NCBI GenBank assembly: GCA_021292105.1 | Contig: CM037864.1 | Coordinates: 11,765,898 to 11,829,897 of the forward strand | Length of the DNA stretch: 64,000 nt | Direction of reading: 5' to 3' | Origin: Anadara kagoshimensis | Taxonomy: Eukaryota; Mollusca; Bivalvia; Arcoida; Arcidae | Part shown: one piece after another, positions 10,717 through 20,338 of the stretch | Position numbering within the stretch: the stretch's first letter is position 1 | Layout: each line of letters opens with the position of its first letter | Made by a program: the position numbers and the translations under genes | Notes under the pieces: model-generated | Told to the model about the DNA's origin: nothing | The model's database searches: none | The model's input: the letters and a program-made list of their open reading frames with translations, nothing else

Positions 10717-11526
10717 TATCATATATACATTTTGTTTACACTCTGTATACAATTGTTGAACCCCTAAGATGGTGGGAGTATATAGTAGCCCAGCAGATAT
10801 GTGAATAAATAGTAGGTTTTATGGTAAAAGCATGGAATTTGGTGCATAGATAGATTATGACTTGCCAAAAAAATTCAGCTATGGACCCACTCAAAATTTA
10901 TTCAAAATGGCTGCCATTTTCAAGATGGCCGCCAAATGGTTGTGTCATTTTCACCGAAATGGTGTTTCAATAGTGGAGTTCGTGGTAAAAGAAAATAAAA
11001 ATGATACAAAAGTTTCTTATGACCTGTTGAATAAAATTAGATATGAAACAAATAAAATTGTATTCAAAATGGCCACCATTTTCAAGATGGCCGCCATATG
11101 ACGTTTATTTTTGTTTCAAAACTGTTAGCTCAGCAGATATGTGACAAATAATAATCAAAAAGTGGGATTTATGATAAAAGCATGAAACTTGATACATAGA
11201 TAATGAACTGCTGAAAAAATTGGCTATGGACCCCTTCAATTTTTTCAAAATGGCCGCTATTTTCAAGATGGCCGCCAGTGACCAGTATTAAGGATATTAC
11301 CAAACACAAACGATTCAATAATGACAATATTTATTATGATTTTGAGAATGTATTGTTCCAAATAGTAAACCAAAGGTAATTGTCTTATTTTCAAAAAAGT
11401 ATTTAAGGTATACCTGAAAGAAAAGGGAAGTAACTCTTCCAAACAAGACATAAAATGCAATGCAATACATGAACACTTATTGGAATACTTAATTCATATT
11501 CAAATTCACATGATAAATCGATACTA

Positions 11527-11527
<1 letters not shown>

Positions 11528-11558
<31 letters not shown>
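11528..11558 (+). repeat. (CA)n microsatellite in the left foldback arm
   Basis: About 15 CA units, present only in the left arm. Confidence 0.9.
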
Positions 11559-11734
11559 TGGTTGACTAGAAATTATATTGTTGTTTTGTGTAAATTGTTC
11601 ATTTCAATAATCAGTGGTCAGTGTCTACAATCAAAAATTCTAGACTTATGTTCTGCTACGAAGCTACTGGCTTAAGTCAATAAATATTTGACCATCACTG
11701 CACAAATTGTTTATTTAGAAATTATTCTCTATCA

Positions 11735-12514
11735 CAATATCCACCACATTTGCAAAGAGCAGTACACAACATCTCGGCTCTGGTACATTTACGTCATACC
11801 CGACATCCCTTTTCAATTTTACACCCACACTTTATAAACTCATGGCAACTGTATGATTCTTGTGGAAGCAGTGTCCAATGTGGTTCCAAAGTTTGCATTG
11901 CACCCCTTTTCCATCCCCATTCACTTGGAAAAGACATCTGTGGAATTTACAGAAGTGTGTGTCTCCATAAATATTTAGCCTTGTATGCAACTCTCATTGT
12001 GTGCTGAAGTAAGGTTGTGGCAGTGGGTGGAATTACATCAATAGATCTTCCTATGCGGGTGAAGAGTTCCTTTCGGGCCTCATTTACTGTCATACATAAA
12101 CTCGTTCTATCATACATAAACAAAGCATTCCAACTGGGGCATTAAATCTATAGCTTCCTGTGTTATAACATGACTCTGAATTTGGAAGGCTTATGTAATT
12201 TCAGGAAAGATTTTCCATGTTTCCCATGCAGTCTTTTTGCCTCTGTTGGCGAAAGAAGATGTCTGATCACATCCAGTAAAGGCGTGAAATGCAGGTAGTG
12301 CATTAGACTTTTCTATCTAAATTGACTGTCGCATGCAACATGAGCCATGTGTCAGCTTCCTCGTGTTCACATTTAGCAAAATCACCAATGTCTTCTTTTG
12401 GCGTGCTACAGAGTATATCTTTCCCTTTTGATGATATAACCTGCTGTTGATCGCCGCATTTCACCTGCACTGCTTGTTCTGCCAAGTAACTAAACAGCTC
12501 TGACTTGTTTTCAT
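11735..12514 (-). pseudogene. Left-arm copy of a TE-associated gene (HEEADT / FHxFTGxD / CXC-type), decayed
   Basis: Minus-strand frames give CEHEEADTWLMLHAT, then a ~150-bp gap relative to the other arm, then the region encoding the FTGCDQT-like, KKTAWETWK-like and VNEARKELF-like blocks in broken frames. It ends with a Cys-rich block (CGCKIEKGCR, then a stop, then KCTRAEMLCTALCKCG). The in-frame TGA is at 11794-11796, the same place as in the right arm. Related multicopy proteins occur in many aquatic invertebrates (recollection). The EADT and FTGxD blocks recall PIN/FEN-like nucleases, and the C-terminus recalls tesmin/TSO1-type CXC motifs (inference). Confidence 0.7.
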
Positions 12515-12659
12515 CAATCTGTAAAAATGACTCCCAGTTTCCTGGCAGTCTGCCATCTGGCTGAACGCGTCTCCGTACACCTTTTCCTCATTTACTTTTT
12601 GTCATAGCTTTCAGGTTGTCTGGTAAATATTCATCCATACGGATTAATGAAAACAAGTC

Positions 12660-13590
12660 AGAGCTGTTTAATTACTTGGCAGAACAAGCTGTGCAGGTGG
12701 AATGCGGCGATCAACAGCAGGTTATATCATCAAAAGGGAAAGATATCCTCTAGAAGACATGCGTGATTTGGCTCCATGTGAACACGAGGAAGCTGACACG
12801 AGGCTCATGTTGCGTGTGGCTGATGCTGTCAAGCAAGGTTATTCCAAAGTATTGATACGAATAGTTGATGTTGTAGCATTAGCCATAGAAGTGGTCCAAA
12901 TCGTAAACTTGAGTGAGCTATGGATTGCTTTTTGAACTGGTAAGCACTTTAGGTACTTGGCTGCCCATGCTATTTCACAGTCAATTGGGATAGAAAAGTC
13001 TAAAGCACTACCTGCATTTCACACCTTTACTGGATATGATCAGACATATTCTTTCGCCAATATAGGCAAAAAGACTGCATGGGAAACATGGAAAATCTTT
13101 CCTGAAATTACAGAAGACTTCCAAGTTCTGAGTCATGTTATAACACAGGAAGATATAGGAGATATATTGCCCCAGTTGGAAAGCTTTGTGATCCTCATGT
13201 ATGATAGAACGAATTCATGTATGACAGTAAATAAGGCCCGAAAGGAACTCTTCACACGCAAAGGAAGATCTATTGATGTAATTCCACCCACTGCCACAAC
13301 CTTACTTCAGCACACAATGAGAGTTGCATACCAGGCTGGATATTTATGGAAACAAACACTTCTGTCAATTCCACAAATGCCTTCTCCAAGTGAATGGGAT
13401 GGAAAATGGGGACAATGCAATCTTGGGAACCACATTGGACACTGCTTCCACAAGCATTAGACAGTTGCAATGAGTTTATAAAGTGTGGGTGTAAAGTTGA
13501 AAAGGGATGTCGGGGATGATGTAAGTGTACCAGAGCCTGGATGTTGTGTACTGCTCTTTGCAAATGTGGTGGAAATTGTGATAGAGAATA
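12660..13590 (+). pseudogene. Right-arm copy of the same TE-associated gene, longer but also broken
   Basis: In order: CEHEEADTRLMLRVADAV (12776 on), a stop and frame change near 12935-12957, then the longest open stretch 12957-13460. That stretch has KALPAFHTFTGYD, KKTAWETWK, VILMYDRTNSC, KARKELFTRKGR, IPPTATTLLQH and AYQAGYLW. A frame change near 13400 is needed to reach WEPHWTLLPQA and the Cys-rich end CGCKVEKGCRG, stop TGA 13517-13519, CKCTRAWMLCTALCKCG. At least three lesions, so not functional as read. It is the better copy of the pair and the one to use for homology searches. Function unknown; a nuclease-like fold with a zinc-binding CXC tail is only a suggestion. Confidence 0.75.
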
Positions 13591-14408
13591 ATTTCTGAAT
13601 AAACAATTTGTGCAGTGATAGTCAAATATTTATTGACTTAAGCCAGTAGCTTCGTAGCAGAACATAAGTCTAGAATTATGTAATTTGAATATGAATTAAG
13701 TATTCCAATAAGTGTTCATGTATTTCATTTTATGTCTTGTTTGGAAGAGTTACTTCCCTTTTCTTTTAGGTATACCTTAAATACTTTTCTGAAAATAAGA
13801 CAATTACCTTTGGTTTACTATTTGGAACAATACATTCTAAAAATCATAATAAACATTGTCATTATTGAATCGTTTGTGTTTGGTAATATCCTTAATACTG
13901 GTCATTGGCGGCCATCTTGAAAATAGCGGCCATTTTGAAAAAAATTGAGTGGGTCCATAGCCAATTTTTTCAGCAGTTCATTATCTATGTATCAAGTTTC
14001 ATGCTTTTACCATAAATCCCACTTTTTGACCATTATTTGTCACATATCTGCTGAGCTAACAGTTTTGAAACAAAAATAAACGTCATATGGCGGCCATCTT
14101 GAAAATGGTGGCCATTTTGAATACAATTTTATTTGTTTCATATCTAATTTTATTCAACAGGTCATAAGAAACTTTTGTATCATTTTTGTTTTCTTTTACC
14201 ACGAACCACGAATTGTGTTTTGTTTGGTAATATCCTTAACACTGGTCATTGGCGGCCATCTTGAAAATAGCGGCCATTTTGATAAAAAATAGAGTGGGTC
14301 CATAGCCAATTTTTTTCAGCAGTTCATAATTTATCTATGTACCAAGTTTCATGCTTTTACCATAAATCCCACTATTTGACCATTATTTGTCACATATCTG
14401 CTGGGCTA

Positions 14409-14612
14409 TAGGAATCACCCTGTCTGTCGGTCTGGCTGTCCAACCATTGCAATACCGTGTCCATTCCATATCTTCCATGTCTATTTATGGATTTTGATCA
14501 AATTTGGCACAAATATATATGAACATAAGACGAAATATTTCATACTAAATTTACTGTCAGTCTAGTCATTAGGGACGGGGTATTTGTCTTGTAAGAGACT
14601 GTTCTAGTTTGA
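14409..14612 (+). repeat. Right part of the dispersed repeat split by the foldback element
   Basis: 'taggaatcaccctgtctgtc', 'atcttccatgtctatttatg' and 'ggtatttgtcttgtaagaga' match 7040-7262. The missing left part ('gatggtgggagtatatag') lies at 10768-10785. Confidence 0.75.
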
Positions 14613-14637
14613 TAAGTTTTACACAGGGAGTAGGATC

Positions 14638-16482
14638 ATGAATGAAAAATGTCTGAGCAGTGAGGACCTTTTACTAACTGATGCTACTCAGACCAACAAA
14701 GAGCCAGAACCAGTCGATTCTAACCGAGAACAGGCTAACACAGAACCATCAAAAGAGAACAGGAAACCAGCAGTGGAGTGGCCACCAACAGATGATAAAA
14801 GATGGGAAGCATTTGACAACGGCCTAGATAACATCTTACATGGGACACTTGTAGGAGATGTACAGAGGAAATTGACAGCATTGACAACAATAGTATACTC
14901 AGTAGGTGCTGAATGGTTTGGGGTGACAGATAGAAAGCGAAGTGAGAAACCAACAGGGAAACCGAATAGGCGTCAGCAAGAAATACAAAAACTAAGATCA
15001 GAGAACAGCAAAATAACAAAACAGTACAGAACAGCAGGTGAAGATCAAAAGATAGGTCTCAGTGCACTAAGATCAATCCTGAGAGAGAAGGGAAACAATC
15101 TTCAGAGGGCAGATAGGATTCGAAAAGCCAGGCGAGAAAGAGGAAGGAAAAGAGCAAAGTTTGTTGCAGATCCATACAGATTCACAAAATCAACTCTAGA
15201 AGGGTCAAAGTCTGGGACATTGAAGAGTTCTAAAGAGGAAGTTGAAAGTCACCTGGAAGAAACGCATGGTGATAAAGAACAGTGGAGAAGGTTAGGAGTT
15301 TGTAATCGAATAGAAGAGGTACCAGAACCAGAGGAGCCAATGAATGAAAAGGAACCATCATTGAGAGAAGTACAAGACATTATAAAGAAAGCTAGAACAG
15401 CATCAGCACCGGGTCCAAATGGTATCCCCTATAAGGTTTATAAGAGATGTCCGAAGATCCTTAGACACCTATGGAAGCTATTAAAAGTGGTATGGAGGAA
15501 AGGGAAGATTCCATCTTGTTGGCAGAAGGCAGAAGGGTGCTTTGTACCGAAGGAAGAGAATTCGGAGGGGATAAACCAGTTCCGGACAATATCATTGCTA
15601 AACGTAGAAGGGAAAATTTTCTTTTCAATACTGGCGAGAAGAATAACAGCATATATGACTAAGAACCAGTATGTGGATACATCAGTACAGAAAGGAGGAA
15701 TGCCGGGTTTCTCGGGATGCGTTGAACACACTAGCGTCATAACACAACTGATCCACGAAGCAAAAGTCAACAAGAAAGATCTGACGGTTGTATGGTTAGA
15801 TTTAGCAAATGCGTATGGAACCATTCCGCATGCACTCATAGAGGAGGCCCTTAAACACTACCATATACCTGAACACTTTCGTACTATGATCAGAAGTTAC
15901 TTCAGTGGGATCCATCTGTGCTTTACGACGAACAGCTTTACAACAGCTTGGCAGAAACTACAGAAAGGAATTGTGACAGGTTGTACGATCTCTGTGATCC
16001 TGTTTGTAATGGGCATGAACATGATTATCAAAGCTGGGGAGAGAGAAACCAGAGGTCCAAAAACATCTTGCGACATCAGGCAACCACCAACCAGAGGGTT
16101 CATGGATGATCTAACGATAACAACAGACACGCATATTCAAGCTAGGTGGATATTACACGCACTAGAAGAAACAGCATCATGGGCAAGAATGACATTTAAA
16201 CCCAGAAAGTCGAGATCATTGATAATAAAGAGAGGCAAAGTTACACAGAAATTCAACCTAACCATCCAGAGTGAGAATATTCCATCTATAGTCGGAAACC
16301 CTATTAAGTGCTTAGGCAAATGGTTTGATGAAACTCTTGGGGATAAGGACAACATCCAGAAGATAGAACAGCAAGTTAAAGAAGGAATGAGGAACATAGA
16401 CAAGACAGGACTACCTGGAAATTTCAAGGATTTACCAACATGGCCTTTTACCACGCTTATCCTGGCCGTTAATGCTGTATGA
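14638..16482 (+). CDS. LINE ORF, part 1: N-terminal region and reverse transcriptase
   Basis: 614 codons from ATG 14638. Residues ~90-190 are very basic (KRSEKPTGKPNRRQQ, RIRKARRERGRKRAK), probably nucleic-acid binding. RT runs from about residue 240: SAPGPNGIPYKVY (~residue 258), QFRTISLLNVEGKIFF, GGMPGFSGCVEHTS, WLDLANAYGTIPH, GIVTGCTIS, and the catalytic box FMDD at residues 488-491 (16099-16110). The box reads FMDD where most non-LTR elements have FADD; FMDD-type boxes occur in related Hero/NeSL-like elements as far as I recall. The frame is lost near 16435 and the last ~15 residues before the stop at 16480 are out of frame. Together with part 2 it would be one polyprotein used for target-primed reverse transcription. 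Confidence 0.88.
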   Translation: MNEKCLSSEDLLLTDATQTNKEPEPVDSNREQANTEPSKENRKPAVEWPPTDDKRWEAFDNGLDNILHGTLVGDVQRKLTALTTIVYSVGAEWFGVTDRKRSEKPTGKPNRRQQEIQKLRSENSKITKQYRTAGEDQKIGLSALRSILREKGNNLQRADRIRKARRERGRKRAKFVADPYRFTKSTLEGSKSGTLKSSKEEVESHLEETHGDKEQWRRLGVCNRIEEVPEPEEPMNEKEPSLREVQDIIKKARTASAPGPNGIPYKVYKRCPKILRHLWKLLKVVWRKGKIPSCWQKAEGCFVPKEENSEGINQFRTISLLNVEGKIFFSILARRITAYMTKNQYVDTSVQKGGMPGFSGCVEHTSVITQLIHEAKVNKKDLTVVWLDLANAYGTIPHALIEEALKHYHIPEHFRTMIRSYFSGIHLCFTTNSFTTAWQKLQKGIVTGCTISVILFVMGMNMIIKAGERETRGPKTSCDIRQPPTRGFMDDLTITTDTHIQARWILHALEETASWARMTFKPRKSRSLIIKRGKVTQKFNLTIQSENIPSIVGNPIKCLGKWFDETLGDKDNIQKIEQQVKEGMRNIDKTGLPGNFKDLPTWPFTTLILAVNAV

Positions 16483-17770
16483 GATATCAACATCGACAGT
16501 GGAGAAATTGGAGAGAATCATCAACAAACACCTGAGGAAATGGTTTGGAGTTCCACCAAGCTTTACATCGATAGGCTTGTATAGCAGAACAGCCAAGCTG
16601 CAACTTCCTTTGACATCAATAGTAGAAGAGTTCAAGACCAGCAAGGCAAGACTTGTTATGACTTTAAAGGATTCAAGAGATGATAAGGTGAGATCAGCTG
16701 GAGTAGAAGTACGGACAGGGAGGAAGTGGTCAGCAACACAGGCAGTAGAACAGGCGGAGAGCAGGTTAAGACACAAAGACATCATAGGAACAGTGGCTGT
16801 GGGAAGACAGGGTTTAGGAACATCCAAGAGTTGCTATTGGAACAAGGCCAATTCAACAGGAAAACGTAGTATGGCGCAAAAAGAAATCCGAGCAAGTGAG
16901 GAAGATAACCGGCAAGCCAAGGCAGTAGAGATGGGAGTTCAGGGAGCTTGGACAAGATGGGATACAGACCAACGAACACTATCCTGGTCAGACATCTGGA
17001 AGTATCCACAGTTCCAACTACAATTTCTTTTACGCTCAGTGTACGATTTGCTACCAACACCAGCAAATCTCCAGAGATGGGACCTTACCGAAACACCAGA
17101 TTGTCCCCTCTGTGGTAAAAGAGGAACTTTACAACATATCTTGTCCTCCTGTCAGGTGGCGTTATCACAGGGAAGATACACCTGGCGTCATAACCAGGTT
17201 CTACGAGAGATGGCAGATACGGTAGAGAAAGAGCGGAAAAACAAGGGAAAACACACAAAGATAAAACACAGTAAAATCCAGTTTGTGAAGGAAGGTGAAA
17301 CGGTGAAGAGAAGAGGAAATGAGAAGTTTGGGATACTGGACCAGGCAGATGACTGGAAAATGGTTGTGGACCTTGACCAGAAACTGGCTTTTCCTGAGAT
17401 AATTCCAACCAATCTCAGGCCTGATATGGTATTGTGGTCACCAGGGACAAAAAAGATCATAGTAATAGAGCTGACAGTTCCTTGGGAGGAAAGATGTGCT
17501 GAAGCCCACGAGAGGAAGAAGGCAAAGTACGATACATTGCTGATGGAGTGCAGAGAGAACGGGTGGCAGACCTGGAATTATCCAGTAGAGGTTGGATGTA
17601 GAGGCTTTTCAGCACAATCAGTTTGGAGAATGCTATCTGGGTTAGGAGTCCCAGGAAGAAGTAGACGAGCAGCAGTCCAGAAGATGGCCCAAGCAGCAGA
17701 CAGATCATCATGCTGGGTGTGGATGAAGAGGGACATTAGTAGCTGGATACCCACCACCAACGCGCAGTGA
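16436..17770 (+). CDS. LINE ORF, part 2: thumb, CCHC knuckle and restriction-like endonuclease
   Basis: Continues the polyprotein in the next frame: QHGLLPR from 16436, LYEISTSTVEKLERI, PPSFTSIGLYSRTAKLQLPL. A zinc knuckle CPLCGKRGTLQHILSSC (C-x2-C-x7-H-x4-C) begins at 17102. The endonuclease has RPD at 17417-17425 and E at 17468 in VIELTVPWEE, followed by KKAKYDTLL, the layout of R2-type restriction-like endonucleases. The largest open part starts at ATG 16472 (432 residues), but the true junction is a +1 base (or loss of two) at about 16435. TGA at 17768. No other stop, so the copy is young or only lightly damaged. Confidence 0.88.
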   Translation, partial: QHGLLPRLSWPLMLYEISTSTVEKLERIINKHLRKWFGVPPSFTSIGLYSRTAKLQLPLTSIVEEFKTSKARLVMTLKDSRDDKVRSAGVEVRTGRKWSATQAVEQAESRLRHKDIIGTVAVGRQGLGTSKSCYWNKANSTGKRSMAQKEIRASEEDNRQAKAVEMGVQGAWTRWDTDQRTLSWSDIWKYPQFQLQFLLRSVYDLLPTPANLQRWDLTETPDCPLCGKRGTLQHILSSCQVALSQGRYTWRHNQVLREMADTVEKERKNKGKHTKIKHSKIQFVKEGETVKRRGNEKFGILDQADDWKMVVDLDQKLAFPEIIPTNLRPDMVLWSPGTKKIIVIELTVPWEERCAEAHERKKAKYDTLLMECRENGWQTWNYPVEVGCRGFSAQSVWRMLSGLGVPGRSRRAAVQKMAQAADRSSCWVWMKRDISSWIPTTNAQ

Positions 17771-17880
17771 CTGATCACCACTGTGGACCCCCCATCCTGA
17801 GAGTGTACCGAGCTAGGGGTCGAAACACACAATGAGGGATGGCCTCGGCTGAGGACGTTGGCGGTGCAGCAGCAGTATGT

Positions 17881-18230
17881 AAGTTATTATTGGCAATATT
17901 GCTATTATTTACTTTAACATCTATAGGAAAAGCTGGAATGATGTGGAACAAATGTGTTTTATGGCCCAGTAAAGGTGTGTATGTTTACGGACCAGTAAAT
18001 GGTTGTAAAATAAGTTGTATTTATTTTGTATTTGGTTATTTAGAGCTCTTCAAAAAAAAAAACAACTTTAACCCCACAATTGAAAATTTCTTCCATTTTA
18101 TCAAGTGTACGTCCAAGTGTTTTTTTGTTTGTTTTTTTTTTTTTTTTTTTTTTGTTTTTTTTTTCTGGTTTTGTTGTAGCAAGCTGGTTTTATTGACTTC
18201 AGATATTTTATATTTATTTGTTAACATATC
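17881..18230. other. T-rich spacer after the LINE
   Basis: Contains a poly-T stretch at 18121-18152. The open frame 17839-18501 is low-complexity Phe/Ile-rich and is not considered a gene. Confidence 0.5.
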
Positions 18231-18237
18231 CAGGTAC

Positions 18238-18335
18238 TCTGGTGTTCTCCACCACACCAGATCTGCCCGCCTGATATACTACTTCATGTATAAGTGTAAG
18301 ATTCTTGACTGGGGTGTAAAACACTATTACTTAAT
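18238..18335 (+). mobile_element. tRNA-Leu SINE, 3' part
   Basis: 'ggtgttctccaccacacc', 'agattcttgactggggtgta' and 'aaacactattacttaatc' match the tail seen at 7690-7780 and 21880-21930. Confidence 0.45.
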
Positions 18336-18924
18336 CTTCTTTTTTTTATGCATTTCGTTTGTTTGTTGTCATAATGACAAATTTTGTCCTCGTTGCTTTT
18401 CAAAGTACATTTTCATAAACTGTTATATATTCAGCACATACTACCGGTACCCGGTTCAAATATACCCTGATAAATATGATGTACGGTATACTGCCTGCTG
18501 AAAATTGAATGTCGTCATCCTGGTTAAAGTTGTTTCGTTTCGTAGGGTGTCGCGTGCTGAACAGGTGTTCGCGCGCGTGCTAATTTGTAACTATTTCAAT
18601 AGACAGTGTCCTGCATTAGAAAAGGTTTATCACAGTGACCAGTTTCATAAAAAAATTTTAAAAATAGCCAGAAGTATTGGCCTTTGTGGTCGTTCAAAGC
18701 GTCGTTAGGATAATCATTGCATTAGTGAAACTTAATTTTTGTATATTGGCTATTGCGTTTGATGTTGATGTTAGAACAAATCTTTCAGACGTGACTTGAG
18801 TTATTATAAATATCTACGACGGAAATATGTTCCAGTGTTATTTGCGTATTCACTAGAATTAACGATCTGGCTATGCTAACTGAGAGTTTTGAACAACCAC
18901 CCGGTCCGACGTATTTGAAAACAG

Positions 18925-19172
18925 GAACTAGAAAAACTGTGAGCCACAAGCTGTGAGCCATAAGCTCACAAAAAATCCATCGGATCAAATTTTTAAATAG
19001 GAGGTGCACATCTACATTATATCACAAAGATTGTGTGAAAGTTTCATGAAAATCCATTGAAGGGTTTATGAGGAGTTGCGGATAAGAGATAGGTACCCTA
19101 AGGTGTAACGGAAGGATGGACACCCCTATCACTATATACCCCCACTTTTTAAGCGGGGGGTATAATTATCAA
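18925..19172 (+). repeat. Dispersed repeat 'AACTAGAAAAACTGTGAGCCA', copy 1
   Basis: From 'aactagaaaaactgtgagcc' through 'aaataggaggtgcacatct', 'catgaaaatccattgaagg' and 'gagataggtaccctaaggtg' to the terminal hairpin 'ataccccca...gggggtat'. A second copy at 52455-52722 is about 90% alike by eye. Confidence 0.8.
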
Positions 19173-20205
19173 TTGAAAAAATTAAAATAGTATATTAACC
19201 TTTAATAAAGCCAAAAACTATAATATTCTATTTGGAAACTTTCTGATCCTATAGATAGATTGCAGACACTTGCTCACGATAGAATCTCTTATTACCAAAA
19301 GATGCAAATTCTACATTGTAGTGTGCGATGAAATAAACATCAAAAGTATTGCCAATGCTTCATCAGGTCATGTGTACTTGTGAAGATTGTTCATAACAAT
19401 GTGGGAATTAGTAATTTGAGCAAATTGTCCTACAAATTGAGACACGTTATACTGTTGTAAAAAACCCATACCTCAAATTTTAATCCATAATTAAAAATAA
19501 AATTGACAGGTCTTTTAGAACAGTAGCTGTAAATAAAAATTTATAATCCGAAAATATGCAAATTCCTTTTCTTATTAATTTATTTATTACTTAAAAACTA
19601 ATTTGTTAAATAGAACACACACGTATAACTTGCATTGAATTCTGCAAATTCTTTTATGTTCGCTAAATGTGTTTTCAATTATATAATTTCATTATTTTAA
19701 AAAATCTGTTATTTTTTTAAAAAAAAATGTAATTATCAGTGTACTATAATGAACAGGATCGCTTTACTACTTCACGGAATTTCTGTAAAAAGAGTGAAAA
19801 ATTAATTAAATGGTTACTTGATTTTACGGAATTTTTCGTCTTAAAAACAATAACAATTACCATAATAGAAAATTAATTACTACAGAAGACAAAAACTGTC
19901 TAGCCGGCAGACTGGTAAAAATATTTTAATGATCATAATTATGAAAAAATGGTAATTGTTTATATAAAGAATGGAATTTTTTTCTGTTTGAAATCGATGT
20001 ACAATAAAATTACACACATGGTGTGCTTGGCGACTTTGTACCGAAACGAAAAACCATATTGTGTTAATTTCACATTCATCCTTATAATTTTATTTCGTTA
20101 TGCAACCCCATCTGATTGTCTCCACACATTAGGTTTGTTATATTTCATGCAATAACGTTAACGTTAACCCATTCATCGTACAGGCCTGACGAAAGTTTAA
20201 AACTA
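19173..20205. other. AT-rich intergenic DNA, nothing recognised
   Basis: No ORF above ~70 codons and no recognised repeat. ORF 19949-20155 is unremarkable. Confidence 0.5.
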
Positions 20206-20209
20206 AACC

Positions 20210-20338
20210 AAAAGCAATCATACTATATACTAATCCATTTTTAAATCGCAATCACTTTCAAACTGACAAGTTAGGCCGCGGCCGGATGCTCCGAAAGGTT
20301 AAACACCGCCCGTTAAGCTAGCTACACCCGCCATGTGT
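20210..20338 (-). mobile_element. Retroelement family R 3' end, left piece (split by a foldback element)
   Basis: 'actgacaagttaggc', 'gccggatgctccgaaagg' and 'gctagctacacccgccatgt' match the family 3' UTR. The rest continues at 23942. Confidence 0.75.

Larger units (their letters stand above)
10786..14408. mobile_element. 3.6-kb foldback (palindromic) element with gene-bearing arms
   Basis: The two ends are exact inverted copies of TAGCCCAGCAGATATGTG (10786-10803 and 14391-14408), flanked by a 3-bp duplication TAG (10783-10785, 14409-14411). Removing the element rejoins the repeat seen whole at 7020-7262. The left arm, about 10786-12514, pairs with the right arm, about 12647-14408, around a 132-bp loop. 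Each arm carries a second internal copy of the end (11126-11143 and 14041-14058), three 'caagatggccgcca' blocks and one damaged copy of the same gene. The left arm has a (CA)n-containing block of ~130 bp that the right lacks, and lacks ~150 bp of gene that the right has. A 3-bp duplication would fit PIF/Harbinger-like insertion, but no transposase is seen, so the class is open. Confidence 0.88.
14613..17880 (+). mobile_element. RLE-type LINE (R2 superfamily, Hero/NeSL-like), near-complete coding region, one frameshift
   Basis: The element spans an N-terminal region, reverse transcriptase, CCHC zinc knuckle and restriction-like endonuclease (ORF entries below). It starts directly after the split dispersed repeat; its 5' end may be truncated, since no N-terminal zinc-finger/Myb block is seen before residue 1. 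The 3' UTR after TGA 17768-17770 includes 'gagagtgtaccgagctaggg' and 'gcagcagcagta', after which the border is unclear. No poly-A tail or target duplication was identified. Confidence 0.85.

Noticed and set aside
11263-13920. Two near-identical ORFs (11263-11460 minus, 13732-13920 plus) suggesting a small gene
   Set aside because: They are the same non-coding segment in the two arms of the foldback; AT-rich, no start context, and the likeness is explained by the palindrome.
15438-17832. Several minus-strand ORFs of 60-130 codons opposite the LINE
   Set aside because: Antisense shadows of the RT and endonuclease frames.
17839-18501. 220-codon plus-strand ORF after the LINE
   Set aside because: Phe/Ile-rich low-complexity translation across a poly-T run, SINE tail and LINE 3' UTR; no domain and no splice context.
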